DNA from: an uncultured Ruminococcus sp.
GTDB lineage: Bacteria > Bacillota_A > Clostridia > Oscillospirales > Acutalibacteraceae
Length of the DNA: 19,451 nt
Direction: 5' to 3'
Assembly (NCBI GenBank): GCA_902798605.1
Contig: CADBXH010000020.1
Span: forward strand, 1 to 19,451
Every line of letters starts with the position of its first letter. The first letter of the stretch is position 1. This document shows positions 1-7,270 of the stretch, piece by piece. The position numbers and the translations under genes are program-made. Under the pieces are notes generated by a model. The model was given only the letters and a program-made list of their open reading frames with translations, searched no databases and was not told the origin of the DNA.

Positions 1-468
1 CTCCGCGAGCGGTTTGATGCCGTCTGTGCCGAGGTATCCGTTGACCGTGAGCGCGTCCGCGCCGAAAGCGTGGACTTCTTCTCCGCAGATGTCGGTAGTG
101 CCGAGGTGAGCCGCGGCGTAAGCCTGCATAGTTGTGCCGATGTCGTTGCGCTTGCCGTCGGTGATGACGAACATACCCTTTGACTGAGCATAAGCGATAG
201 TGTCGGCAAGAGCCTTTACGCCCTGCCATCCATACATTTCATAATAAGCCGCTTGGGGCTTGATCGCGGGAACGATGTCGTAAATTTTGTCGATGATAGC
301 CTTGTTGAACTCAAACAACGCCGCTGCAGCGCCTTCAAGGGTTTTGCCGTACTTTTCAAAGCAGGCGTCCTTGATCGAGGCGGGAACATACTCGAGCTTG
401 GGGTCGAGCCCTGCGACGGTTGGGTTTTGAGTTTCGGCTATCTTTTCGATCAATCTGTCAAATGCCAT
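1..468 (-). CDS. pyrF: Orotidine 5'-phosphate decarboxylase, 3' end cut off by the window
   Basis: The visible 156 residues are the N-terminal half of OMP decarboxylase, which converts OMP to UMP, the last step of de novo pyrimidine synthesis in the cytoplasm. The start (MAFDRLIEK) is an ATG at 466-468 with AGGAG nine bases upstream. Seen motifs: VAGLDPKLEY near the N-terminus (first phosphate/ribose-binding Asp), a Lys in AIKPQAAYYE, and the catalytic Lys/Asp patch written DGKRNDIG, then LTVNGYLGTDGIKPL. These fit the longer 'group 2' PyrF (about 300 residues, mycobacterial/clostridial type) rather than the short E. coli type. DGKRNDIG departs from the commoner DAKRGDIG but keeps the Asp-Lys-Asp spacing. 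It is the last visible gene of an operon with pyrC, 42 bases after the aldolase-like gene. The C-terminus and operon end lie outside the window. Confidence 0.93.
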   Translation of the reverse strand, partial: MAFDRLIEKIAETQNPTVAGLDPKLEYVPASIKDACFEKYGKTLEGAAAALFEFNKAIIDKIYDIVPAIKPQAAYYEMYGWQGVKALADTIAYAQSKGMFVITDGKRNDIGTTMQAYAAAHLGTTDICGEEVHAFGADALTVNGYLGTDGIKPLAE

Positions 469-484
469 AATAAAATACTCCTTG

Positions 485-522
485 TTTTTAGCTACAGCGT
501 AAGCTGTAAATTAGCTGTTAAT
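485..522. repeat. Intergenic hairpin repeat, copy A
   Basis: The gap between the aldolase-like gene and pyrF is almost filled by a short palindromic unit: TTTTTAGCT, a perfect 5-bp hairpin (ACAGC, loop GTAA, GCTGT at 494-507), then AAATTAGCTGTTAATA. Outer flanks are nearly identical to copy B at 1506-1549, while the hairpin differs. On the minus strand the unit supplies ATT AAC AGC TAA, the last three codons and stop of the aldolase-like gene. The T-run on the plus strand faces away from transcription, so it is not an ordinary terminator of this operon. Confidence 0.6.
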
Positions 523-1491
523 AATATCGTAAAGGTCATTGGCGAACTTGAAGTAATCCTTGCGGTCGTCCTGAACAAACTGGATAGCCGGACGCGGATG
601 GGTGTTGTACTGACCCGTGAGCATATAGGGAATGTCATATCCCCATTTTACGCCCTGCTCGCGCAGAGTGTTCATATGCTGCTGAATAAACTTGATGATC
701 GGGTTGACCTTGTACTTCGGGTTTTTGAGGAAGCCGAGCAAAAGCTCAAGGGAACAGTTGCCCGCGCCTCTGCCCATTCCGTCCACAGTAGCGTCAAGGT
801 AGCTGGCGCCGTAAGCCATTGCGTCGATCGTGTTAGCGAACGCGAGCTGCTGGTTGTTGTGGGCGTGGATACCCGTGAGCTTGCCGTACTTTTCGGCGAT
901 CTCTCCGTACATCTCGGCGTAACGTCTTGATTCCTCGGGGTAGAGCGAGCCGTAGCTGTCTACGATGTAGAAGCACGAAACGGGCGTCTGTCCCAAAATC
1001 TCGAGTGCGGTTTTTAAATCCTCGGTACGCGCCTTTGAGATAGCCATAATGTTTATCGTGGTCTCGTACCCCTGCTTTGCGCAGTACTCGATCATCTCTA
1101 CCGCGGCGGGGATAGTGTTGATGTAGGTTGCGACCCTCACCATATCGATCGGGCTTTCCTCCTTGGGGATGATGTCCTCCTCAAAGTCGGTCCTGCCGAC
1201 GTCCGCCATTACCGAGATTTTCATTTTAGTATTGTTTTCTCCGACGATCTTGCGGATGTCTTCGTCATTACAGAACTTCCACTTGCCGAAATCATCCTCG
1301 TCAAAAATCTCCTTTGACGCCTTGTAGCCGAACTCCATATAGTCAACGCCTGCCTTGAGGTTTGCCTTGTAAAGAGACTCTACAAATTCGTCGGTGAAGA
1401 AAAAGTCGTTACATAGTCCGCCGTCACGGATCGTCGCGTCTACAACGCGCAGGTCCTGTCTGACGGACAGAAGATTACCTTTTTGTGCCAA
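511..1491 (-). CDS. DRE-TIM aldolase/metallolyase-family protein (HMGL-like domain)
   Basis: This 326-residue protein has the DRE-TIM metallolyase fold of 4-hydroxy-2-oxovalerate aldolase, HMG-CoA lyase and isopropylmalate synthase. Seen: VVDATIRDGG (Arg22-Asp23, the signature at the first strand), the HxH metal-binding pair in GIHAHNN (His209, His211) and a Gly-rich VDGMGRGAGN near 236-245. It ends without the C-terminal DmpG communication domain or a LeuA regulatory domain, so the substrate is unknown. The start is TTG at 1489-1491, chosen because AGGAG lies 8 bases upstream and no in-frame ATG occurs before residue 52. It sits between pyrC and pyrF with gaps of 46 and 42 bases, which suggests cotranscription; no aldolase step exists in pyrimidine synthesis. 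Its last residues (Ile-Asn-Ser) come from an intergenic repeat. Family call is firm, function open. Confidence 0.85.
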   Translation of the reverse strand: MAQKGNLLSVRQDLRVVDATIRDGGLCNDFFFTDEFVESLYKANLKAGVDYMEFGYKASKEIFDEDDFGKWKFCNDEDIRKIVGENNTKMKISVMADVGRTDFEEDIIPKEESPIDMVRVATYINTIPAAVEMIEYCAKQGYETTINIMAISKARTEDLKTALEILGQTPVSCFYIVDSYGSLYPEESRRYAEMYGEIAEKYGKLTGIHAHNNQQLAFANTIDAMAYGASYLDATVDGMGRGAGNCSLELLLGFLKNPKYKVNPIIKFIQQHMNTLREQGVKWGYDIPYMLTGQYNTHPRPAIQFVQDDRKDYFKFANDLYDIINS

Positions 1492-1505
1492 TTATACCAC
1501 TCCTA

Positions 1506-1549
1506 TTTTTAGCTGAATCGTTTCCTTCGGGAACAATTTAGCTGTTAAT
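1506..1549. repeat. Intergenic hairpin repeat, copy B
   Basis: This unit lies between pyrC and the aldolase-like gene: TTTTTAGCT, a small hairpin with a UUCG-type loop (GTTTCC, TTCG, GGAAC, one bulged T, 1520-1534), then AATTTAGCTGTTAATA. The flanks match copy A and the hairpin does not. On the minus strand it supplies ATT AAC AGC TAA, so PyrC also ends Ile-Asn-Ser. Confidence 0.6.
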
Positions 1550-2809
1550 ATATACTGTTTTTCCGCCTAAGATCGTTCTTTTTACCCTGCCTGTCATAGT
1601 CAGGTTTTTGAACGGCGTGTTTTTGCTTTTGCCGTGAAGCTTGTCGATGTCTACCGTCCACTGCTCGTTAAGATCGACCAGCGCGATATCCGCGGGAGCT
1701 CCTACGCTCAAAGTGCCGGCGTTGAGCCCTAATATCTTGGCGGGATTCACGCTCATTTTTTCGATGAGCTGCTCGAACGTGAGCAAGCCGGGTTTTACAA
1801 GATTTGTTATTCCCGCCGCCAGCGAGGTCTCCATACCGATCGAGCCGTTCGGAGATTTTTCAAAATCCGATTTCTCCTCGGGAGTATGGGGCGCGTGGTC
1901 GGTGGCGATCGCGTCAAGTGTGCCGTCTTGCAAGCCCTCGATTATCGCCAGCCTGTCCTCCTCGGTGCGCAGGGGCGGATTCATTCTGTAGTCCGCATCG
2001 CGCTTGAGAAGCTCGTTTTCGGTCAGCGAAAAGTAATGAGGCGCGGTCTCGGCTGTCACCTTGACTCCGCGGTTTTTTGCGTCGCGGATAAGGGCAACGC
2101 TCGTTTTTGTGCTGACGTGGCAGATGTGAATAGGCACATCCTCCGCCGCGGCGAGAGCTATCTCTCGCGCTGTCCCACAGTCCTCGGCGGACGCGGGAAT
2201 ACCCTTTACGCCGAGCTGCTCGGAAATCTTGCCCTTGTTCATTTTGCCGCCGTCTGCTAAATACAAGTCCTCGCAATGGGCGACTACCGTCATACCGAGC
2301 TTTGGCGCGGCTATCATTGCCTCGCTCAAAAACGCGGTATTCTCAACAGGTCTGCCGTCGTCGCTGAGGCCGATCGCGCCTGCCGCTTTCAGGGCTTGCA
2401 GGTCGGTTTTCTCCTCGCTCTTTAAGCCCTTGGTGATGCTTGCGGCAACGTACACGCGCGCGTCGGCAGATTTTGCCTTATCCAAAATATATTTTACCGT
2501 TTCGGGGTCATCCGTTGTCGGGGCGGTGTTGGGCATTGCGAGCAAGCTTGTCACTCCGCCCGCCGCCGCCGCGCGGCAGCCGGTGATTATGTCTTCCTTT
2601 GCGGTCTGGCCGGGGTCGCGGAGATGAACGTGCATATCCACAAGTCCCGGTACGGCGCAAAGGCCTTCGGCGTTGATGATCTCGCCGTTTGAGCTGAGGC
2701 TTTCGCCGATCTCGGCGATCACCCCGTCCTTGATTTTTATGTCGAAAACGCCGTTTAGCTTATCTGCGGGTGATACTACCGCGGCGTTTTTTATTAAAAG
2801 CTCTGACAT
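1538..2809 (-). CDS. pyrC: Dihydroorotase, class I
   Basis: PyrC reversibly cyclises N-carbamoyl-aspartate to dihydroorotate, step three of UMP synthesis. With the start used here (MSELLIKNAA) the protein is 423 residues, the normal size of the Bacillus-type class I enzyme, and the metal ligands fall where that family has them: His60/His62 in DMHVHLRDPG, Asp151 in LSDDG, His178 in AHCED, His231 in HICHVST and Asp304 in ATDHAPHT. The frame is open for 64 more codons upstream, but that stretch is antiphase translation of the preceding gene's Arg/Pro-rich tail, so I reject it. An AGGA sequence overlapping the upstream TAG stop lies 8 bases before the ATG; only 10 bases separate the genes, implying cotranslation. 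The C-terminal Ile-Asn-Ser comes from repeat copy B. Confidence 0.95.
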   Translation of the reverse strand: MSELLIKNAAVVSPADKLNGVFDIKIKDGVIAEIGESLSSNGEIINAEGLCAVPGLVDMHVHLRDPGQTAKEDIITGCRAAAAGGVTSLLAMPNTAPTTDDPETVKYILDKAKSADARVYVAASITKGLKSEEKTDLQALKAAGAIGLSDDGRPVENTAFLSEAMIAAPKLGMTVVAHCEDLYLADGGKMNKGKISEQLGVKGIPASAEDCGTAREIALAAAEDVPIHICHVSTKTSVALIRDAKNRGVKVTAETAPHYFSLTENELLKRDADYRMNPPLRTEEDRLAIIEGLQDGTLDAIATDHAPHTPEEKSDFEKSPNGSIGMETSLAAGITNLVKPGLLTFEQLIEKMSVNPAKILGLNAGTLSVGAPADIALVDLNEQWTVDIDKLHGKSKNTPFKNLTMTGRVKRTILGGKTVYINS

Positions 2810-2819
2810 ATTTTCAGTC

Positions 2820-4976
2820 CTATCTTTTGCGCGGAGGTACTCCCGTGCGGTTTTGGTGATTAACGGGTCTGCGCTGTTGTGAGCCCGGTCTGCGCTTCTT
2901 TTGAGTCGGTCTGCGCTTTTGCGGAGCAGGTCTGCGCTGAGGCTGAGCGCTCGGTCTGCGCTGCGGCGGCTTGCGGTCAGTTCTCTTATGAACTTGGACA
3001 AGTCCTCCGTTTTCTGCCTGCTGACGCTGCCTTTCGGCGCGCTCTCTTGCTCTGCGTTTGCGGTCTTCCTCGTACTGGCGGCGTTTTTCCTCTGCCTTTT
3101 TGCGCTGTCTTTCGCGCTTTACGTTTGTGATGAAGTATCCGCAGTGAACAAAGAAGCTCTTTACTCCGTTGCCCGCGCTCTTCAGCGCTTTGGTAACAGC
3201 CTCGCCCTTTTTCGGAGGATCTTTTTCGACTTCGTCCGCGCGGCGTTCCATCTCGCCGATAACATCGTATTCCTCGGCATTTTGGATATCCTTGCTGCTG
3301 ATGACGCCCATTACCTTTCTGGGTGATTCTTCAAAGAAATCGTTGCTGTCAACGAATTTTGTGTGCTTTGCTTCATCCCTTACAAGGACCTCGTCATCAT
3401 CGTCTTCATCTTCTTCGTCCGAATCAAAAGCTAAGATCGCGTTTCTTATCTCATCTCTGAGGCTTGCGTCCTTGCTTTCTTTTCCTTCTTTGGGCTTTGC
3501 TTCGATCACATCGGGTTCGGGAGCCTGTTCCTGTTCGGATTCGGGCTGCTCCTGTTCCTCGGGCTGCTCCTGTTCCTCGGGCTGCTCCTGATCGATCTGC
3601 TTTGGTTCTTCCTCCGGCGCAGGCTCGGAAGACATCTCCTCTGCCTTGGGCTCCTCTGCCTCGGGCTCTGCAACCGCGGCTGTTTCTTCCTTCGGCTCGG
3701 GCTGATCGTTAACAAGTTCAGCTTCGATTATATCAAGCTCTTCATCTTGCTCCGCGGGCTTTGCCTTTGGCTTTACGGGGAAATCAAACTTTTTTGTAGT
3801 ATCGGACTGCGCCTCGCCCTCGGGCTGTGAAGGCTCGTCCTCAAAAAACTCCGATACCTGATCGGTGTTATCTATAGTTTCGTCCTTTGCCTCTGTCTGC
3901 TCTTCCGGGGCTTTTGGAAGAGCCTGAATAAAATTTGGCTTTCCCCCCTCATCGTCGCCGAGCAGTGCGTCTATCTCTTCGTCAGAGTAACGTCTGCCGG
4001 GCTCACGGGTTTTTGCCGGAGCGGGTTCTTCTGCGCCGTAGCCGTCCGAGTATGAGCGGTCGTTTGCAGAATTATCATCCTCAAAGCCATAGGAATCGAT
4101 ATCGTACAAATCATCATCCTTTGCGCTGTCGGACTCAACAACGCCGCTGTCATTATCGTTATCGTGATGAGAATGTCGATCGGTACGGCTTGTTGTGTAC
4201 TTGCCCGCGAGCTCCTCGAGGATCTTATCATTCTTTGATTTTTTTCTGCGGCGCTTTGTGACCTTAACGATAATAATGATCAATACGATGATCAGGATCA
4301 AAAGCGCTCCGCCGATAATCAATATGATCGGCAGGTTCGGGTTAGAGAGATCTAAAAATCCGACCTTGTGGAACTCAACGCTGGAAACGATATTGCCGAA
4401 CACCTCGTAGTCATCCGGCGAAACACTTCCCTCGTTGCTCTTGAGGGTGATATTGACGCTCTGACCGTCGAACACGGTGTTCGCCTGATACACGTAGATC
4501 AGCGAACCGTTATCGTCGGGCAGCCTTGTATCAAACTCGAGCCAGACAACATTTGTTTCGGCTTTATCGACCGTACAGGCGGTATACTCGTTTTGGCTGA
4601 CAAAGTTCCTTGCGATCTCGCTGAGCTTGTCCGCCTCTAACTGGTTATAGTTGCCGATCTTTTTGCTGTCTTCGGTTTCTGTCATTGCGACTGTGACCGT
4701 CAGCTTTCCGCTGCTGTTCATACCCTGAAGGTAGATATTGCTGTCCTCAAAACTCTTCTTGGTAGTATTGTAGTCTATATCGAACAGCGAAAAATACTTG
4801 TCGTTAGCGTCTGAGTCACGCGTTACCGCGGTAAAATCCTCGGGCAGAGTGATCGCCATATCCGAAATCTCGTGAATATGGTACTGTCCCGCGGCAAATG
4901 CCGTGACCGCGCTCATAAGGGCAATCACCGCGCAAAGAAGCGCTGCCGACGCTTTTTTTAGCGATTTTGATTTCAT
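2820..4976 (-). CDS. Single-pass membrane protein with long acidic-then-basic cytoplasmic tail, unknown function
   Basis: I do not recognise this 718-residue protein. Seen: a Sec signal peptide (about 1-29, Lys-rich then hydrophobic, ending AFAA), an extracytoplasmic domain of about 180 residues (30-212) with alternating beta-like stretches, one strong membrane segment (about 214-238) followed by stop-transfer KRRRKK, then about 475 cytoplasmic residues. The tail is acidic and Glu/Pro/Gln-rich from about 270 to 530, with a tandem EEQEQP unit near 467-480 and a DEEDEDDDD run near 520-528. It turns strongly basic: a Lys/Arg/Glu helical stretch at about 620-655 and RRP repeats from 672 to the end. 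The outer domain resembles in outline PsbP/DcrB-like lipoprotein domains, which is only a guess. The gene heads the pyrC/pyrF operon, 10 bases before pyrC. A GGGGGG/AAGGA stretch precedes the ATG. Confidence 0.8.
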   Translation of the reverse strand: MKSKSLKKASAALLCAVIALMSAVTAFAAGQYHIHEISDMAITLPEDFTAVTRDSDANDKYFSLFDIDYNTTKKSFEDSNIYLQGMNSSGKLTVTVAMTETEDSKKIGNYNQLEADKLSEIARNFVSQNEYTACTVDKAETNVVWLEFDTRLPDDNGSLIYVYQANTVFDGQSVNITLKSNEGSVSPDDYEVFGNIVSSVEFHKVGFLDLSNPNLPIILIIGGALLILIIVLIIIIVKVTKRRRKKSKNDKILEELAGKYTTSRTDRHSHHDNDNDSGVVESDSAKDDDLYDIDSYGFEDDNSANDRSYSDGYGAEEPAPAKTREPGRRYSDEEIDALLGDDEGGKPNFIQALPKAPEEQTEAKDETIDNTDQVSEFFEDEPSQPEGEAQSDTTKKFDFPVKPKAKPAEQDEELDIIEAELVNDQPEPKEETAAVAEPEAEEPKAEEMSSEPAPEEEPKQIDQEQPEEQEQPEEQEQPESEQEQAPEPDVIEAKPKEGKESKDASLRDEIRNAILAFDSDEEDEDDDDEVLVRDEAKHTKFVDSNDFFEESPRKVMGVISSKDIQNAEEYDVIGEMERRADEVEKDPPKKGEAVTKALKSAGNGVKSFFVHCGYFITNVKRERQRKKAEEKRRQYEEDRKRRARERAERQRQQAENGGLVQVHKRTDRKPPQRRPSAQPQRRPAPQKRRPTQKKRRPGSQQRRPVNHQNRTGVPPRKR
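3541..3590. repeat. 18-bp tandem repeat inside the membrane-protein gene
   Basis: About 2.8 copies of an 18-base unit (TCGGGCTGCTCCTGTTCC on the plus strand) run head to tail. In the coding strand each unit encodes one six-residue block of the acidic EEQEQP repeat. The period is a multiple of three, so gain or loss of units would change tail length without a frameshift. Confidence 0.85.
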
Positions 4977-5048
4977 TTCCTTTTCCCCCCGGAAAATAGA
5001 TTTTATGGTTTATTTTATAGTTTTTTACAATAAAACATACACTAAATT

Positions 5049-5077
5049 ATTATACTAAATTTTCGGTTTAAAAACAA
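5049..5077 (-). promoter_or_regulatory. Sigma-A promoter of the membrane protein-pyrC-pyrF operon
   Basis: On the minus strand: -35 TTGTTT (5072-5077), 17-base spacer, -10 TATAAT (5049-5054). Predicted transcription start is near 5042, giving a leader of about 65 bases. I see no PyrR-binding attenuator or riboswitch in the leader; it is A/T-rich. Confidence 0.75.
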
Positions 5078-5164
5078 GCGTTTTTTATCAGGAAATATGC
5101 CGTTATTGCGGATATATAGGATATTATTTTTGGGCAACGTGACATTGTAAGTCTTCCATACCGC

Positions 5165-5198
5165 AAAAAAGCCCCTCCCAACAATGTTGAGAGAGGCT
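5165..5198 (-). terminator. Intrinsic terminator of the nagB-glmM operon
   Basis: On the minus strand a 13-bp stem (AGCCTCTCTCAAC and GTTGGGAGGGGCT, loop ATT, two G-U pairs) is followed by six T. The plus-strand version has two C-A mismatches instead, so the hairpin is specific for minus-strand RNA. It lies about 64 bases after the glmM stop. Confidence 0.9.
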
Positions 5199-5220
5199 GG
5201 ATGTATTAAATACGATCGGC

Positions 5221-5262
5221 TCGCCAAAGGCGAATTTAGCTGCGCAAGCCGCAATTTAACTT
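5221..5262. repeat. Paired small hairpins after glmM, possibly related to repeat copies A and B
   Basis: Between the glmM stop and its terminator lie two small palindromes: TCGCC-AAA-GGCGA (5221-5233) and TGCG-caagc-CGCA (5241-5253), joined by ATTTAGC and followed by AATTTAAC. The AATTTAGCTG core matches the right flank of copy B. The relation to copies A and B rests on about ten bases and is tentative. Confidence 0.4.
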
Positions 5263-6608
5263 TAAATTATGTGTCCCTTAGCGCGGATAACGTCGATGAC
5301 CTGATCAACATACTTTTCGCAGGTCTCGTCACTGTCCGCCTCTACCATTACGCGGATAACGGGCTCTGTGCCGGATTCTCTGAGCAGGATACGTCCGCTG
5401 TCGCCGAGAGCCTCGGTGACCTTTTCGACCTCTGCCTGAACGTCGGGGTCGTTCTTAGCGTCGGGCTTCGACTTTACCTTAACGTTCTTGAGTACCTGGG
5501 GATACATAACCATGGGAGCCGCGAGTTCGCTCATGGGCTTCTCCTTGGCGAGCATAACCTCCATCAACTTGAGCGATGTGAGGATACCGTCGCCGGTGGT
5601 AGCATACTTTGAGAAGATGATATGACCGGACTCCTCGCCGCCGATGCGGTTGCCTGTCTGGAGCATATTCTCATAAACGTACTTGTCGCCGACCTTGGTC
5701 TTGTCGCATTCGATGCCGACCTTGTCGAGCGCCTTGAACAGACCGTAGTTGCTCATGATAGTACAAACTACCTTGTTGTTGAGGAGCTTTCCTCTCTCCT
5801 TCATATAGCAGCCGTACATATAGATGATGTGGTCGCCCGTGACAACGTTGCCCTTTTCGTCAACCGCGAGGCAGCGGTCGGCGTCTCCGTCGTAAGCAAA
5901 GCCTACGTCAAGGCCGTTGTCAACAACGAACTTCTGAAGATGCTCGATGTGGGTAGAACCGCAGTCGGTGTTGATATTGAAGCCGTCGGGCTGGTTATTG
6001 ATAACATATGTCTTTGCGCCGAGAGCGTCAAACACTCCCTTCGCGATCTGCCAAGCCGCGCCGTTTGAAACGTCGAGACCTACCTTAACGCCCTTAAAGC
6101 TGTATTTGCTCATTGAGATGAGGTAGCCGATGTAGCGGTTACGTCCCTCAACGTAGTCAACTGTTCTTCCGATATTCTCTCTCTGAGCTACGGGGATCTC
6201 GAGCTTGCCGTCGATGTAGTCCTCTACCTTGAGCAGAGTTTCCTCTTCCATCTTCTCACCCTTGCTGTTGAGCAGCTTGATGCCGTTGTCATAGAAGGGG
6301 TTGTGAGAAGCGGAGATCATAATACCGCAGTCAAAATCGTCGATGCGTGTGATATATGCGACAGAGGGAGTTGTGGTAACGTGCATAATATATGCGTCCG
6401 CGCCGCTCGCCATAAGGCCTGTGCAAAGAGCATACTCAAACATATAAGATGAACGGCGTGTGTCCTTACCGATAACGACCTTTGCCTTTTTGCCCATATT
6501 GTCACCGAAGTACCAGCCGAGAAAACGGCCGATTTGTACCGCGTGCTCAAAAGTCAGGTTTTTGTTTGCTTCGCCTCTGAAGCCGTCTGTGCCGAAATAC
6601 TTGCCCAT
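5262..6608 (-). CDS. glmM: Phosphoglucosamine mutase
   Basis: GlmM interconverts glucosamine-6-phosphate and glucosamine-1-phosphate, the step between GlcN6P formation and N-acetylation on the way to UDP-GlcNAc and peptidoglycan. The 448-residue protein begins MGKYFGTDGFRGEAN, the typical GlmM N-terminus. Seen: phosphoserine loop ISASHNP (Ser101, equivalent to E. coli Ser102), metal loop DGDADR, sugar-binding GEESGH and C-terminal phosphate-binding RESGTEPVIRV. An extension to 6650 exists but overlaps the upstream gene; the chosen ATG shares one base with its TAA (TAATG) and has AAGGAAG at good spacing, so translation is coupled. It is the third gene of nagB > acetyltransferase > glmM and is followed by a strong terminator. 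Confidence 0.96.
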   Translation of the reverse strand: MGKYFGTDGFRGEANKNLTFEHAVQIGRFLGWYFGDNMGKKAKVVIGKDTRRSSYMFEYALCTGLMASGADAYIMHVTTTPSVAYITRIDDFDCGIMISASHNPFYDNGIKLLNSKGEKMEEETLLKVEDYIDGKLEIPVAQRENIGRTVDYVEGRNRYIGYLISMSKYSFKGVKVGLDVSNGAAWQIAKGVFDALGAKTYVINNQPDGFNINTDCGSTHIEHLQKFVVDNGLDVGFAYDGDADRCLAVDEKGNVVTGDHIIYMYGCYMKERGKLLNNKVVCTIMSNYGLFKALDKVGIECDKTKVGDKYVYENMLQTGNRIGGEESGHIIFSKYATTGDGILTSLKLMEVMLAKEKPMSELAAPMVMYPQVLKNVKVKSKPDAKNDPDVQAEVEKVTEALGDSGRILLRESGTEPVIRVMVEADSDETCEKYVDQVIDVIRAKGHII

Positions 6609-7270
6609 TAGTCTTTCTTCCTTTCTACAACCACACCCGGAGTCTTGCAAATGCTGTTCTCGGGGATAACTCCGCGAACACAGGATGTGGGATAAACATT
6701 GGAGTGTCTGCCGATCACTGTGCCCGGATTGAGGACAGCGTTGCAGCCTACCTCTACATAGTCGCCGACCATAGCGCCGAACTTTTTAACGCCTGTTTCG
6801 AGATGCTCGTCGCCGTTATGAACTACAACGAGCTTTTTGTCGGACTTGACGTTTGAGGTGATCGAGCCCGCGCCCATATGCGAGAAGTAACCCATAATCG
6901 AGTCGCCCACATAGTTGTAATGGGGTGTCTGAACGTGATCAAAGAGGATAACGTTCTTGAGCTCTACCGAGTTGCCGACTACGCAGTCAGCGCCGACAAG
7001 CGCCGAACCGCGGATGAACGCGCAGTGCCTTACCTCTGTGTTGGGGCCGATGATGCAGGGAGCTCCGAGATACGCCGAGGGGAATACGTTAGCGGTCTTG
7101 TGTACCCATACGTTTTCGGAAACCTCTTCATAATCGTCACCGAGAGTCTTGCCGAGCTCAACGATGAAGTCCTTTATGCCCTTGAGAGCCTCCCACGGGT
7201 ATGTGAACTGCGAAAGGTAATCCTTCGCGAGTGTGTGGTCGAGATCATATAGATCTTTTATTGTATACAT
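6608..7270 (-). CDS. Stand-alone left-handed beta-helix acetyltransferase, GlmU C-domain-like
   Basis: This 220-residue protein has an alpha-helical N-terminal part (1-50) and then hexapeptide repeats of a left-handed beta-helix (about 55-205). The stretch with HYNYVGDS (114-124) and GAGSITSN (133-140) matches the acetyltransferase half of GlmU, including the His (here His117) that acts as base in E. coli GlmU. There is no N-terminal uridylyltransferase domain (no GxGTRM loop). Inferred role: acetyl-CoA-dependent acetylation of GlcN-1-P made by GlmM, with uridylylation by a separate enzyme outside the window. Databases often label such proteins 'UDP-GlcNAc pyrophosphorylase', which the visible domain does not support. 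It overlaps nagB (TAATG at 7270) and glmM (TAATG at 6608). Confidence 0.82.
   Translation of the reverse strand: MYTIKDLYDLDHTLAKDYLSQFTYPWEALKGIKDFIVELGKTLGDDYEEVSENVWVHKTANVFPSAYLGAPCIIGPNTEVRHCAFIRGSALVGADCVVGNSVELKNVILFDHVQTPHYNYVGDSIMGYFSHMGAGSITSNVKSDKKLVVVHNGDEHLETGVKKFGAMVGDYVEVGCNAVLNPGTVIGRHSNVYPTSCVRGVIPENSICKTPGVVVERKKD

Noticed and set aside
253..930. Long plus-strand open frames opposite pyrF/aldolase, pyrC, glmM, capD-like and metH
   Set aside because: They mirror the codon structure of well-identified minus-strand genes, lack ribosome binding sites and have no recognisable domains.
2810..3001. A 64-residue N-terminal extension of dihydroorotase with repeated Ser-Ala-Asp-Arg blocks
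   Set aside because: It is the out-of-phase reading of the preceding gene's Arg/Pro repeat tail. PyrC without it has family length and catalytic residues at the expected positions, and a ribosome binding site precedes the inner ATG.
4977..5041. PyrR attenuator in the leader of the pyrC/pyrF operon
   Set aside because: The leader is short and A/T-rich, with no anti-terminator/terminator pair or PyrR-binding loop visible.
5042..5254. 70-codon minus-strand frame in the gap before the membrane-protein gene
   Set aside because: It runs through the glmM terminator and the operon promoter, and has no ribosome binding site or domain.
6609..6650. A 14-residue Cys-rich extension of GlmM
   Set aside because: It overlaps the end of the acetyltransferase gene; the inner ATG has a good ribosome binding site, a TAATG junction and the family-typical MGKYFGTDGFRG start.
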